48,265 bases of DNA from Legionella jamestowniensis. GTDB lineage: Bacteria > Pseudomonadota > Gammaproteobacteria > Legionellales > Legionellaceae. The stretch spans positions 569,634-617,898 of the forward strand of contig NZ_LNYG01000013.1 of the NCBI RefSeq assembly GCF_001467745.1, given 5' to 3'. A program made the translations under genes and the position numbers. Below, piece by piece: positions 17,426 through 26,511 of the stretch. The notes under the pieces are model-generated. The model was not told the DNA's origin and did no database searches. It worked only from the letters and a program-made list of their open reading frames with translations. Each line of letters opens with the position of its first letter. Within the stretch, counting starts at the first letter, position 1.

Positions 17426-18034
17426 ATGACAATTTTGCTATCTTTGCTCGCTCTTATTTTTTTGTTGGCCAAGATTGTTGATTCTAAGTCTCAGGTTTTT
17501 AGCGGATTTTTTGGTGATGTCCTAGTATTTGTCCTTGTAATTGTCATTTTATTTTTAATCTTTCTATTTATCGCAAGAGTAACTCGTTGGGTTGAAATCC
17601 TTAATAAGGAACCTCTTCCAACTCCAAAAATAAGAATTAAGGATCTTTTTAAAGATTTTAAAAATAATTGGAAAAGTGAAAAAGTAATAGGATTTTTTAT
17701 AGGAGTTATTTTTTTAGCGATTTTATTAATTTTTGGAAATTTCGTTTGGAATATATATTTTCAAAAAACTTATGTATGCAAAGATGATGATGATAAAATT
17801 TATTTTTTAGTATTTGGAGCACATGGAGCTGCTCTTATTTACGATAATAATAAAAATTTAATTACATCTACTAAATATTACAACGTTGGAAAAAATAGAT
17901 TTATCGGTGAAAACGGGTGGGAAGGATGGCCAGGAGTAGAAAAAAATAGCATGGTAGTTCGTTATAGAGATAAAAATGGAGTTTTAAACGAATTTTACTA
18001 TGGTTGCTTATTAAAAAAGGGATTTTTTAAATAA
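17426..18034 (+). CDS. Membrane protein of unknown function
   Basis: A 202-residue protein with three predicted membrane segments (about residues 3-18, 29-52 and 88-110), a short charged loop between the second and third, and a C-terminal soluble domain of about 90 residues with many aromatic residues (FGAHGAALIYDNNKNLITS, then FIGENGWEGWPGVEKNSM). The DNA is extremely AT-rich with long T and A runs, unlike the neighbouring core genes, which suggests transfer. I do not recognise a family. No clear ribosome binding site precedes the ATG. Confidence 0.6.
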   Translation: MTILLSLLALIFLLAKIVDSKSQVFSGFFGDVLVFVLVIVILFLIFLFIARVTRWVEILNKEPLPTPKIRIKDLFKDFKNNWKSEKVIGFFIGVIFLAILLIFGNFVWNIYFQKTYVCKDDDDKIYFLVFGAHGAALIYDNNKNLITSTKYYNVGKNRFIGENGWEGWPGVEKNSMVVRYRDKNGVLNEFYYGCLLKKGFFK

Positions 18035-18070
18035 AGATTCCCCCCAAACTTTTACAGAAACGCATTTGTA

Positions 18071-19081
18071 TTAAGAACTAAATAACTCCTCAATTGTAAA
18101 CTGCATTTCATCCTGACTTGGCTTGGCATAACGAAATATTTCCTTAATCGAGACATTGCCACTTAATTCCTGAGCAAAATGTACTCCATGCTTATCAGTC
18201 ACTTTTTTCAAGAACGTATGTCTTAGCTTATGAAGCGTAAACTCAAATTGCTCATTCCCTGGCGCAAGTGCAGAGACTTGCTTTAAAACACGCTGACAAA
18301 TGCGATAAATGTTACGGGTATTGATTCGATTTCCTGCTCTGTTTACAAATAGCGGTTCATTAGGCTCAGTAAGGCGAGTTTCTAAATACTGATCCAGATG
18401 TTCTCTGGCAAAGGTACTTTATTAGTAACACGCTTACTCTTATGGCGAACAACCGAATGAAGCCCTTTCGAGTGATATTGCTCCACATTCAAAGATACTA
18501 ATTCCGATTCGCGTAAGCCTGTTCCTAATAACACATAAAAAATTAGCTGTTTCCAGTAAGGCGTTTTGATTTTTGCGGGTACAGATTTTTTTACGCTGTT
18601 CGCAAGCAGATTTTAATCGCATGAGCTGTTTGGAGGTAAGGCCATTCCATTCTGGCGCGTCTGTTTGTAAATCTTTAACACCTGATAAAGGGTCGCCTGC
18701 AATTAATGGCCTTTGGTGAAGCCATCGACCGGCATGACGAACAGTTGCCATAGTACGGTTAATTGAGGTGGCCTTGTAGGGTTTTCCAGTTTTTTCAGAA
18801 ATAGTGCTACTTAAAGAACGTTGAAATTATTTACTGACCGCTGGTGTCCAATTGTCCACCTCGTCATGCCCTACTGCCCTATGAAAGAAATTTAAGAACT
18901 TATTCAAATCTTTTTGTTTGGCTTGTTCGGTTTTTAAAGGCGCCCCTCTGACATGAACTTGAAAATAAAATGACAACCAGGCCGATAAGGAATTGGTGTC
19001 AAAATGAACATCCAAGGGGTGAGAAATCTTATCTACCCCAAACTTTGAATTTTTGTCATTTCTTCCATTCAGTAAATTCAA
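18071..19081 (-). pseudogene. Broken tyrosine recombinase (phage-type integrase)
   Basis: A site-specific recombinase of about 335 codons when mentally repaired. It starts at TTG 19081 (AAGGAG eight bases upstream, TATAAT at 19109-19114) and ends at the stop 18071-18073. The N-terminal SAM-like/core-binding part is intact to WTPAVSK, where an in-frame TAA (18827-18829) interrupts it; reading then continues in the same frame. A seven-T run at 18586-18592 appears to hold one base too many, after which the catalytic Arg segment GTGLRESEL is readable in another frame. A further frame change near 18413-18423 is needed to reach LHKLRHTF (HxxR) and IFRYAKPSQDEM (nucleophilic Tyr). With one stop and two frameshifts the gene should be inactive. 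It marks the surrounding stretch as a former mobile element. Confidence 0.85.
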
Positions 19082-19134
19082 GGCGCGCACTCCTTCATGA
19101 TTTTTCCCATTATATCTTATTTGGGGTAGATAAG
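19028..19134. repeat. Perfect 15-bp inverted repeat around recombinase start
   Basis: CTTATCTACCCCAAA at 19028-19042 is repeated as its exact complement at 19120-19134, with 77 bases between. The right arm lies in the spacer of the predicted recombinase promoter, and the left arm inside its first 20 codons. The sites may be recombinase or excisionase binding arms, operators for autoregulation, or ends of an invertible segment. Confidence 0.75.
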
Positions 19135-19139
19135 GTACG

Positions 19140-19295
19140 TTATCTAGCATCCATCCCCATGGTTTCAAGATCGATAATCGTCGCTACAAATAATTTAGGG
19201 TCTTGATAAGACTCTCGTTTAAATTGATTCGGAATTCGCTTGAGAATACGGTAATCAGGATGGTTTGAAAGACTATCTAATAATTGGTCGTTCAT
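19140..19295 (-). pseudogene. N-terminal remnant of a DnaQ-like 3'-5' exonuclease
   Basis: A 51-codon frame starting at ATG 19295 encodes IPNQFKRESYQDPKLFVATI followed by IDLETMGMDAR and a stop. The DLETMGMDA segment matches exonuclease motif I (DxE) of the DEDD superfamily. All later motifs are absent, because the frame ends where the promoter and inverted repeat of the recombinase begin. I interpret it as a gene truncated by insertion or deletion; a free-standing short peptide is unlikely. Confidence 0.5.
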
Positions 19296-19476
19296 ATCCT
19301 ACATTCTTTATAAACTACTTTTTGTTATGGCTTCTTTAAAAGCCCCGAAAATCAATCGAAAATCCTTTGCCACTTTTAAAATTTTCAAAGGTAACATATG
19401 TAAGATCTATGTAGTAATAAAAGGAGATACAACAACGAATACCTCCATTTTTTTATTGTTCATTTCTCTACAAAAT

Positions 19477-19707
19477 TTAATCTTTCCTTTTTTTCCACTT
19501 CATTTCTATTTCAAGCTCACATTCATTACTCTCTTCTTCGTACTCAAATTCAACAAAAACATCTACCGGAACATAAACACGTTTTTTGTCAACTTGTATT
19601 TGAAATCCTTTGTTTTGCTCAATGGCATCTGCTATTCGTCGTAATTTATTTGCCACTGCTGATGAACCATAGGTTTTTTCTAGCTCTATTACATCCTTGT
19701 CTGCCAT
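19477..19707 (-). CDS. amphi-Trp domain protein
   Basis: A 76-residue protein that matches the small amphi-Trp domain: an N-terminal helix with ANKLRRIADAIEQNKGFQI, a central strand VYVPVDVFVEFEYE, and the C-terminal ELEIEMKWKKRK with the conserved Trp. GGAG six bases before the ATG at 19707 selects this start over the ATG two codons upstream. The family's function is unknown. It lies alone on the minus strand inside the accessory stretch. Confidence 0.75.
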   Translation of the reverse strand: MADKDVIELEKTYGSSAVANKLRRIADAIEQNKGFQIQVDKKRVYVPVDVFVEFEYEEESNECELEIEMKWKKRKD

Positions 19708-19713
19708 AACCAT

Positions 19714-20071
19714 CTCCGAAATAATTACTGTAAATATTTATAGTTAACCTCAAGAACCAACTTACTAAGTAAATTCAATATGTTGTTCTTGCATAGTTTT
19801 TAATTTTTACAGAAGAAACACTCCCTGTCTATGCAAAACATGAATGCGACTCGTAAATTTAACCGTGAAATTGGAAAATAATAAGAAAAGACAGCCATGG
19901 GAATTCCCCTTATTCACCAAGAGGATAAGGTGAAAAAAATTTTAATAATTTTTCAATAAAAATCTGGTACTTAGCTCAACGATCTAATTGACTATTTATG
20001 ACCCATTTACAAGCAAATCATGTCTTTTATGATTTGATTAGTGTCACAATAATTATAACAATGAGGGCAGT
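19714..20071. other. Intergenic stretch before umuD remnant
   Basis: About 360 AT-rich bases without a credible gene. Two tiny ATG frames (13 codons near 19840 and 20 codons near 19897) lack support. No SOS-type CTGT-N8-ACAG box is seen upstream of the umuD remnant. Confidence 0.5.
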
Positions 20072-20451
20072 ATGAGTCGAGGCGGAAAAAGAGTCGGTGC
20101 AGGACGTCCCGCGGGCAGTAATATGGCGAAGCCACCAAAACCATTCGTGTTCCTATTTCACGTATTACTGAAATCAAGGACTACTTGTTAGAGCAACTAC
20201 GAGCATTCCCTTTTATAGCTCCAAAGTTCGGGCAGGTTTTCCCTCCCCTGCTGATGATTATATCGAATCTTATCTCGATTTAAACGAACATATCGTTAAA
20301 CGCCCTGCTTCTACCTTCTTTTTAATTACTGAAGGGGATTCCATGACTGATGCCGGAATTCAACCAGGTGACATGTTAAAGGAGCCCAGAGAAAAGAAAG
20401 ATCAGTTTCTCTTCTATCAATTCACTACACCAGAAGCTCAAAGATTATAAT
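20072..20451 (+). pseudogene. umuD: Degraded UmuD-like error-prone polymerase subunit
   Basis: Remnant of a S24-family autoprotease (UmuD-like). It begins with ATG 20072 after AGGG and encodes MSRGGKRVGAGRPAGS, an N-terminal extension often seen on UmuD homologues. A frame change after about 17 codons is needed to continue as YGEATKTIRVPISRITEIKD, and a second one to reach KVRAGFPSPADDYIESYLDL and TEGDSMTDAGIQPGDML, which holds the catalytic Ser of the GDSM motif. The downstream half with the catalytic Lys is missing and replaced by an unrelated tail (KEPREKKDQFLFYQF). No umuC follows. The remnant ends six bases before the murE stop codon. Confidence 0.82.
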
Positions 20452-20457
20452 CCAAAC

Positions 20458-21912
20458 CTAGTGATTATTGATCACTTGCAGTACTGCTGCTTGATCAGAA
20501 AAAAAATAACGAAGGTTTCCAATTTGTTGGTAAGTCTCATGTCCTTTGCCCGAAATTAAGATAATATCATCTTTCTCGGCTAAACTTATCGCCTTGGTAA
20601 TTGCTTGTTGCCGATCGACAATTTTCACAACTCGTGATGGATCAGCAACGCCAGCTTCAACGTCTTTAATAATAGTCATGGGATCTTCTGTGCGTGGATT
20701 ATCACTGGTGATGATAGCTATATCACTATATTGTTCGGCAATTTTTCCCATGATGGGACGTTTGGTTTTATCCCTGTCCCCTCCACAACCAAAAACGACT
20801 AAAAGACGATTTTTTTTCATTTTGTTCAACGTCATTAGCACGTTTTTCAATGCATCCGGAGTGTGGGCATAATCAACAATAATATAAGGTTCTTGAGAGA
20901 CAATTTCCATTCGACCATGAGCTGCTTGCAATTTACTCATAACAGAAGCAATTGTTTCGATCGAGTAATCATTGACTGCTAAACTCGAAAATATTGCCAG
21001 CGCATTATAAATATTAAAAAAACCTAACGCATCTATTTTTAACTGCAGTTGTCCCCAAGGAGATAAAATATCAAAGCTTGTTCCAGCTAAGCTGACTTCC
21101 CAATCCAAAGCTCTTACATCTGCTTCTTCTTTAATCCCATAACTGACAATTTGACACGATTTTGCTGTTATGGCCTCTCTCATTAACTGACAATACAAGT
21201 CATCCTGATTGATAATGGCTGATTTTAACGTAGGTTTGGCAAACAATAATGCTTTCGCGTTGGCATAAGCCTCCATAGTGCGGTGATAGTCTAGGTGCTC
21301 ATGCGTAAGATTGGTAAAAATGGCTTGATGAAAATCAATGCCATCCACACGGTGCTGACACAGTGCATGTGACGACACTTCCATACATACCTGCTGAACA
21401 GCATTCTGTTGATAATCTGCTAAAAGATGCTGCAAACACAATGCGTCAGGCGTTGTATTCCCCAATTCTTTAAGCGCTGAAATTTTACCCTGCCCGAGAG
21501 TGCCAATATAAGCAGAATGTTGTCCTAACAACTCATAGGCTTGAGCCAATTGGTAAGCAATCGTTGTTTTTCCGTTCGTTCCAGTGACACCCGTTACTGT
21601 TAATTTTTTTGCAGGATAATTATAAAAATGACTGGCAATGTCGCCCAGTTTTTCAGCCAGATGGTTTAGGGGGATACAAATAACATCTTTAGGTAACTTA
21701 TCCGTTGGCCAGTTAGCCGGTTCGTATACAATCGCAGAAGCACCTGCTGTAACTGCCTGCGGAATAAACAAACGACCATCGGTACTTGCCCCAGGATAAG
21801 CAAGAAATAAACAACCGGGTTTAATATGACGACTATCATTATGCAATCTTAAGATTTCGCAATCAGGAAAAGTGTGGTCTATCCAGGGACGCATTAATTC
21901 AGCCAGTTTCAT
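20458..21912 (-). CDS. murE: UDP-MurNAc-tripeptide synthetase (mDAP-adding)
   Basis: Cytoplasmic Mur ligase that adds meso-diaminopimelate to UDP-MurNAc-L-Ala-D-Glu during murein synthesis. The ATP-binding loop GVTGTNGKTT, the second Mur ligase signature near VDYAHTPDALKNVL, and the mDAP-selecting motif DNPRTEDP are present. I favour ATG 21912 (484 residues, MKLAELMRP); a GTG at 21924 overlapping the ftsI stop is an alternative. It is the last gene of the mraZ-rsmH-ftsL-ftsI-murE run. The usual next gene murF does not follow; instead a decayed umuD fragment lies six bases beyond the stop. Confidence 0.96.
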   Translation of the reverse strand: MKLAELMRPWIDHTFPDCEILRLHNDSRHIKPGCLFLAYPGASTDGRLFIPQAVTAGASAIVYEPANWPTDKLPKDVICIPLNHLAEKLGDIASHFYNYPAKKLTVTGVTGTNGKTTIAYQLAQAYELLGQHSAYIGTLGQGKISALKELGNTTPDALCLQHLLADYQQNAVQQVCMEVSSHALCQHRVDGIDFHQAIFTNLTHEHLDYHRTMEAYANAKALLFAKPTLKSAIINQDDLYCQLMREAITAKSCQIVSYGIKEEADVRALDWEVSLAGTSFDILSPWGQLQLKIDALGFFNIYNALAIFSSLAVNDYSIETIASVMSKLQAAHGRMEIVSQEPYIIVDYAHTPDALKNVLMTLNKMKKNRLLVVFGCGGDRDKTKRPIMGKIAEQYSDIAIITSDNPRTEDPMTIIKDVEAGVADPSRVVKIVDRQQAITKAISLAEKDDIILISGKGHETYQQIGNLRYFFSDQAAVLQVINNH

Positions 21913-21920
21913 TTTCAATC

Positions 21921-23585
21921 TCACATTGTTGTTTTATCAGGAGGAATCTCTAATATTCGTAATGCTCCAGACATCACCTGTGCAAAAAGAGGAGCCGCTA
22001 CTGCTGCCCCATAATAACTGGTTTTTGTTGGTTCATGAATGACTACCACCACAACCAATTTTGGGTTTGACACAGGTGCGATACCAACAAAGCTTGCAAT
22101 ATGCCGATTTGCTTCGTAACCATTTTTCCCAGCTATACGCGCCGTACCAGTTTTACCTGCAACCCGATAACCTGGAATCCTTGCCTGCTTACCTGTCCCT
22201 TCATTACCCAGTACTGCTTCCATCATTGCTAAAATTTGCTCTGCTGTTTTTTCATTAACAACTTGCTCACCTGGTGTCGTTGGTTGATTATGGAGTAATG
22301 TGACAGGCAATGAACGCCCTTTATTTGCAAAAATAAGATAACCTTTGGCCATTTGTAGAGCGGTTACTGAAAGACCATAACCAAACCCCAAGGTTGCTAA
22401 TACAAAAGGGTTGGCATCTTTTGCATTGACGATACTACCATCACTTTCTCCGGGATAACCACTCTCTGTACGTTGTCCAAACCCGCTTCGCTGCAATAAA
22501 CCTATTAATTGTTCCGGTGGGCTTTGTAAAATCATCTTCGTAATACCCACATTACTGGAGTGCTGTAAAACCCCTGTAACATCCAACACACCATAATTAT
22601 GAACATCCCGAACAGTGTGTCCATGTACTATCATCCAGCTAGGGCGGGTATCAATAATAGTATTTGGTGTAAACAAACCTGTACTAAGAGCACTCGCAAT
22701 ACTAAATGGTTTTATAACTGAACCAGGTTCAAATGTATCAGTGATAGCTTTATTGCGATAGCTGTCTCGGGTATAACGTTCACGGGCATTTGGATTAAAA
22801 GAGGGTGCATTAGCCGCTGCAAGAATTTCGCCATTTGTCGCATCTACTACTACAACCGATCCTGATTTTGCAGCAAATTTTTCCAGCGTATTTTGTAATT
22901 CGTGATAGGCTAAATATTGAATGCGATTATCAATACTTAATACTAGATCGTGGCCTGGGCGGGGTTCTTTTATCACGCCAAGCTCTTCAATAATTTGTCC
23001 CATTCTATCTTTTAAAACACGTTTTTTACCATTTATTCCCATAAGCCAATCTTGATAGGCAAGTTCTAAACCTTCAATTCCAATATCATCAATGTTAGTA
23101 AATCCCAATAATTGTGCAGTACTATCTACTGCCGGATAATAGCGCTTGAATTCTTGTTGAAAATTAACACCAGGGATTTTTAATTGCTCAATTTTTCTCG
23201 CAACCATAGGAGGTAATTGCCGGCGCAAATATAAAAACTCCCGAGTTCTAGCTTTCTGCACACGCTTTAACAAAATTTTTGTGGGAATATTCACTAAACG
23301 GGACAGCTCAGTTAACTGTTGTGCATTTGCCGAAAAAACCTGAGGATTTAACCAGACCGATTGTACGGGTGTACTCACAGCGAGAGGCGTTCCTTGACGA
23401 TCGGTAATCATGCCACGATAGGCAGGAATCTCCACAATCCTCACACTGCGAGCATTACCCTGGACCTGAAGAAATTGCCGGTGCAAAATGGTCAAATCAA
23501 CCATTCGCCACAGCAAAGCCATCAAGAGTACAATAAAAAAGAGTGACACAACCGAAAGGCGTGCCAAAACACCTTTGGCTTTCAT
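21921..23585 (-). CDS. ftsI: Septal peptidoglycan transpeptidase PBP3
   Basis: Class B penicillin-binding protein that cross-links septal murein in the divisome. One N-terminal membrane anchor (about residues 9-29) is followed by a dimerisation domain and the transpeptidase domain with the three active-site motifs: S289-V-I-K292, S343-S-N345 and K478-T-G-T481. At 554 residues it lacks the processed C-terminal extension of E. coli FtsI. Its start overlaps the ftsL stop by 4 bases, indicating translational coupling. Confidence 0.97.
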   Translation of the reverse strand: MKAKGVLARLSVVSLFFIVLLMALLWRMVDLTILHRQFLQVQGNARSVRIVEIPAYRGMITDRQGTPLAVSTPVQSVWLNPQVFSANAQQLTELSRLVNIPTKILLKRVQKARTREFLYLRRQLPPMVARKIEQLKIPGVNFQQEFKRYYPAVDSTAQLLGFTNIDDIGIEGLELAYQDWLMGINGKKRVLKDRMGQIIEELGVIKEPRPGHDLVLSIDNRIQYLAYHELQNTLEKFAAKSGSVVVVDATNGEILAAANAPSFNPNARERYTRDSYRNKAITDTFEPGSVIKPFSIASALSTGLFTPNTIIDTRPSWMIVHGHTVRDVHNYGVLDVTGVLQHSSNVGITKMILQSPPEQLIGLLQRSGFGQRTESGYPGESDGSIVNAKDANPFVLATLGFGYGLSVTALQMAKGYLIFANKGRSLPVTLLHNQPTTPGEQVVNEKTAEQILAMMEAVLGNEGTGKQARIPGYRVAGKTGTARIAGKNGYEANRHIASFVGIAPVSNPKLVVVVVIHEPTKTSYYGAAVAAPLFAQVMSGALRILEIPPDKTTM

Positions 23586-23920
23586 TGGTTTTGCAACACA
23601 TAGGTATTTTTATCTGCTGGCAGTTTCATTTGTAATTTTTCAACTGCTAGCGCTTCCACTCGTCCAGGAGTAGAAAGGCTTGCTTGTTCCAGCAAAAGTT
23701 GCCCCCACTGTAATTGCAATTGATGGGCATGCTGCTCCATACGTTGTAATTCACTAAAGACAATTCGATGTTCGTTGGTGACATAGACAACCGTTAATGC
23801 ACTTACCAACACCGCAAGCAACAAAGTTAACATAAAACAAAGCTGTTTTGAGAGACGCATATCTAATAAGTGCCCATTGAAAAGATTGCTCTGATGAATC
23901 GCTCTAGCTGCTGCGTTCAT
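23582..23920 (-). CDS. ftsL: Cell division protein FtsL
   Basis: Small bitopic divisome protein (112 residues) that works with FtsB and FtsQ to control septal wall synthesis. A cytoplasmic N-terminus, one membrane segment ([20 protein letters not shown]) and a periplasmic coiled-coil region ([20 protein letters not shown]) are seen. Identification relies on size, topology and position between rsmH and ftsI, since the family is poorly conserved. It overlaps both neighbours by 4 bases. Confidence 0.9.
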   Translation of the reverse strand: MNAAARAIHQSNLFNGHLLDMRLSKQLCFMLTLLLAVLVSALTVVYVTNEHRIVFSELQRMEQHAHQLQLQWGQLLLEQASLSTPGRVEALAVEKLQMKLPADKNTYVLQNQ

Positions 23921-24840
23921 GCTATTTTCTCCCCTATTCTTAAAACTGCACTGCGAGCTCTGACATTCGCTTTAATTTCGTCATCACTTGCTTTTATCGC
24001 CTTACCTATTTTTTTAAAATTCGTTTTAATATCTTCATTTCGTACAGGCACAGAAGCGGGTAATCTTAATCCCTGCGCCTTGTCTCGCATAAACTGTTTA
24101 ACTATCCGGTCTTCCAAAGAATGAAAACTAATGACAACCAAACGACCCCCTATCGCCAATACATCAATTGCAGTTTCCAAGCATTTGGTTAAATCACTTA
24201 ACTCTTGATTAACGTGAATCCGTATGGCTTGAAAAACACGCGTTGCTGGATGTTTGTGTTTTTCCCATTTTGGATTAGCCTGTTTCACAATTTCAGCGAG
24301 CTCTTCTGTCGTTGTAATTGGACCTTCGGCTCTTGCTGCCACAATTGCCCGAGCAATTCTTCCAGCAAACCGTTCCTCACCATATTCCCTAAAAATAGCT
24401 GCCATCTCATCAGCTTCTGCTTCATTAATAAATTGTGCTGCAGTTAGATTTTGCTCAAGATCCATGCGCATATCTAAAGGTCCTTGCTGCATGAAGCTAA
24501 AACCGCGAATCGGATTATCCAATTGTGGGGATGACACCCCCAAATCCAGCAAAACGCCATCAACTTTACCGTAGACATCTTCTTTTTTTGCAAAATCCGC
24601 AAGCTTGGCAAATGAACCTTGATAAATTTGAAAACGTTTATCTTCGGCAAAATGCTCTTTTGCATAGGCAATTGCCTCAGGATCCTTGTCAATAGCGAGC
24701 AATCTTCCTGACTCGGATAACTGCTGCAAAATGGCGCGACTGTGACCACCACGACCGAAGGTTCCATCAATATAGGTTCCTTCTGCCCTGATAGCCAAAC
24801 CTTCTAATGCTTCATGCAACAAAACAGATTGATGCGCCAT
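23917..24840 (-). CDS. rsmH: 16S rRNA m4C1402 methyltransferase RsmH
   Basis: AdoMet-dependent methyltransferase (formerly MraW) that methylates N4 of C1402 in 16S rRNA. The family N-terminus [13 protein letters not shown] is preceded by ATG 24840; an in-frame GTG five codons earlier overlaps the gap after mraZ and is less likely. The AdoMet motif [16 protein letters not shown], the [10 protein letters not shown] segment and [15 protein letters not shown] are present. 307 residues, near the usual 310. Confidence 0.97.
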   Translation of the reverse strand: MAHQSVLLHEALEGLAIRAEGTYIDGTFGRGGHSRAILQQLSESGRLLAIDKDPEAIAYAKEHFAEDKRFQIYQGSFAKLADFAKKEDVYGKVDGVLLDLGVSSPQLDNPIRGFSFMQQGPLDMRMDLEQNLTAAQFINEAEADEMAAIFREYGEERFAGRIARAIVAARAEGPITTTEELAEIVKQANPKWEKHKHPATRVFQAIRIHVNQELSDLTKCLETAIDVLAIGGRLVVISFHSLEDRIVKQFMRDKAQGLRLPASVPVRNEDIKTNFKKIGKAIKASDDEIKANVRARSAVLRIGEKIA

Positions 24841-24854
24841 GATTTTGCTTTCCA

Positions 24855-25319
24855 CTACAAAGAAAAAGTTTTCATTTCATCGGGCAACCCACCACCCTCA
24901 CCAGATGCTTCGTCAGCTAGCCACTTCTCACGTCTGGATTGCCACAATGATTCATCCCATACTTCAAATTTATTACCTTGCCCTATCATGACTACCCGCT
25001 TATCGAGATGGGCATAATCTCTCAATAAGGGAGGCAGCAGCACGCGCCCGTTACTATCCAATTCCACATCTGTTGCATGCCCGATTAAAAGTCGTTGAAT
25101 TCGCCGGGCAGCCGCATTAAAACTGGGAAGACTCTGCAACTTGTCTTCAATGATTTGCCACTCAGCCGCTGGATATAACAGCAAACAGGTTTCCTCAGTG
25201 TCTATTGTCACCACCAACAGTGCCTTCTCATGGCCACCTGCCAACGTGTCGCGATAGCGCGTTGGTACAGTTAGACGGCCTTTTCCGTCAATTGTGATGG
25301 CATTAATTCCGCGAAACAT
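24855..25319 (-). CDS. mraZ: Transcriptional regulator MraZ
   Basis: DNA-binding repressor of the division and cell wall cluster. The true start is ATG 25319, giving 154 residues beginning [20 protein letters not shown]; upstream in-frame codons would add 33 residues that lie over the operator. Two SpoVT/AbrB-like repeats are present, the first around [14 protein letters not shown] and the second around [20 protein letters not shown]. It heads the operon and is expected to bind the GTGGG-type repeats just upstream. Confidence 0.96.
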   Translation of the reverse strand: MFRGINAITIDGKGRLTVPTRYRDTLAGGHEKALLVVTIDTEETCLLLYPAAEWQIIEDKLQSLPSFNAAARRIQRLLIGHATDVELDSNGRVLLPPLLRDYAHLDKRVVMIGQGNKFEVWDESLWQSRREKWLADEASGEGGGLPDEMKTFSL

Positions 25320-25351
25320 AGTCTTCTTTTTTGTGGTGGTTTTCAAATCCC

Positions 25352-25418
25352 CCCACAATTCTCCACTTTTTTGATATTTTAACCCACTTTTATACACTAT
25401 AGAAACACTATTTCCCAA
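25352..25418 (-). promoter_or_regulatory. mraZ promoter and MraZ-box operator
   Basis: On the minus strand TTGGGA (25413-25418), an 18-base spacer and TATAAA (25389-25394) form a plausible promoter. Downstream lie GTGGG at 25383-25387, GTGGA at 25362-25366 and GTGGG at 25352-25356. The last two are exactly 10 bases apart and the first is 21 bases from the second, i.e. on one helical face, as in known MraZ operators. Repression by the first gene product is therefore likely. Confidence 0.72.
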
Positions 25419-25671
25419 GCGTCAACCCCAAAAGTTATTTTTTTTAACAAAAAAAATCCAAGGGTAGTCCCCCAATAGAATATATGAATAAAATTAATTC
25501 ATATTGTTATTTTTCAATACCAAAGGATTGATTTAGGTAACTAAAATGAATGCTTTGAATAAAATAGAGTTACAACTGATCTACAGTACTGGAGTTATTA
25601 TTTAACTTGCGTCAATATCTGTCTTTATGCAGGCTCCAGTGAACCTGCTACTAACATTAGATTTACAATGC

Positions 25672-26439
25672 TTATATATTTAATCCCGCAGCCAATCGTA
25701 TACCTTGTAATACCAAATCGGGGACAAGATAATCGTAAATATCTTGTTTATCAAATAAAGACGCAAACCCACCTGTTGCCAACACCAAAACCTCCTGGTT
25801 AGCAAATGCCTCTTCTTTAATCCGGGTAATTAATTCACGGCAAGCCCCTAAAGCCCCATAAAATACGCCGGATTGAATACTTTCAATCGTGGAGCGGCCT
25901 ACCACTTGTTCAGTTTTAACAATTTCAACTGGCGGGAGTTTCGCAGTTTTGTTAGCTAACGCATCTACAGATAAACGCACCCCGGGCAGAATGGCGCCGC
26001 CTAAATACATTTTTTGCGCCGTAATAACACAAAACGTCGTAGCTGTACCAAAATCAATAACAACAATATTTTTCCCTGGATAAGCATGGGTTGCGGCAAT
26101 CGCATTCGCGATTCTGTCAGCCCCCACCTCGACCGGATTTCGATATTTAATATTTAAGCCCGTTTTTACTCCCGCCTGGAGAAAAAACGGTTCTACCGAG
26201 AAATATTTAACACACGCTGAACGTAAGGAATAATCCAATTGCGGTACTACGGAACAAATAGCAATTTCATTAATAGCTTCGGGCGAGCACTGATTCTCAC
26301 GTAAAACGGATTTAAGGAAAATACCTAATTCGTCTGAAGTACTTACCTGCGAAGTATGGCGAAATCGAAGACGAATCTCTTCTCCGGCAAATACACCGCC
26401 ATAGATATGAGAATTACCAACATCAATACAAAGCATCAT
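25672..26439 (-). CDS. coaX: Type III pantothenate kinase
   Basis: First step of coenzyme A synthesis in bacteria lacking CoaA. The product (255 residues) starts MMLCIDVGNSHIYGGVF, the phosphate-binding DxGN motif of the ASKHA fold. GADRIANAIAATHAYPGKNI and VVIDFGTATTFCVI are the conserved catalytic and second phosphate motifs, and GGAILPGVRLSVDALA follows. It lies between mraZ and rnpB on the same strand. A weak hairpin around 25629-25648 follows the stop. Confidence 0.95.
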   Translation of the reverse strand: MMLCIDVGNSHIYGGVFAGEEIRLRFRHTSQVSTSDELGIFLKSVLRENQCSPEAINEIAICSVVPQLDYSLRSACVKYFSVEPFFLQAGVKTGLNIKYRNPVEVGADRIANAIAATHAYPGKNIVVIDFGTATTFCVITAQKMYLGGAILPGVRLSVDALANKTAKLPPVEIVKTEQVVGRSTIESIQSGVFYGALGACRELITRIKEEAFANQEVLVLATGGFASLFDKQDIYDYLVPDLVLQGIRLAAGLNI

Positions 26440-26511
26440 GAGCTTAAACTCAGCGACTAGAAAAGCGCGATCGTAAGTCTACTTGCGAGAATAAATCAAG
26501 AGAAAATGAAA

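Noticed and set aside
19327-19644. 105-codon plus-strand frame rich in Phe, Leu and Ile
   Set aside because: It runs opposite the amphi-Trp gene and its hydrophobic, low-complexity translation is what AT-rich antisense DNA produces.
13302-20457. CRISPR array, tRNA integration site or insertion sequence
   Set aside because: No regularly spaced repeats, no tRNA-like cloverleaf sequence and no transposase motifs could be found in this stretch; only recombinase remnants are visible.
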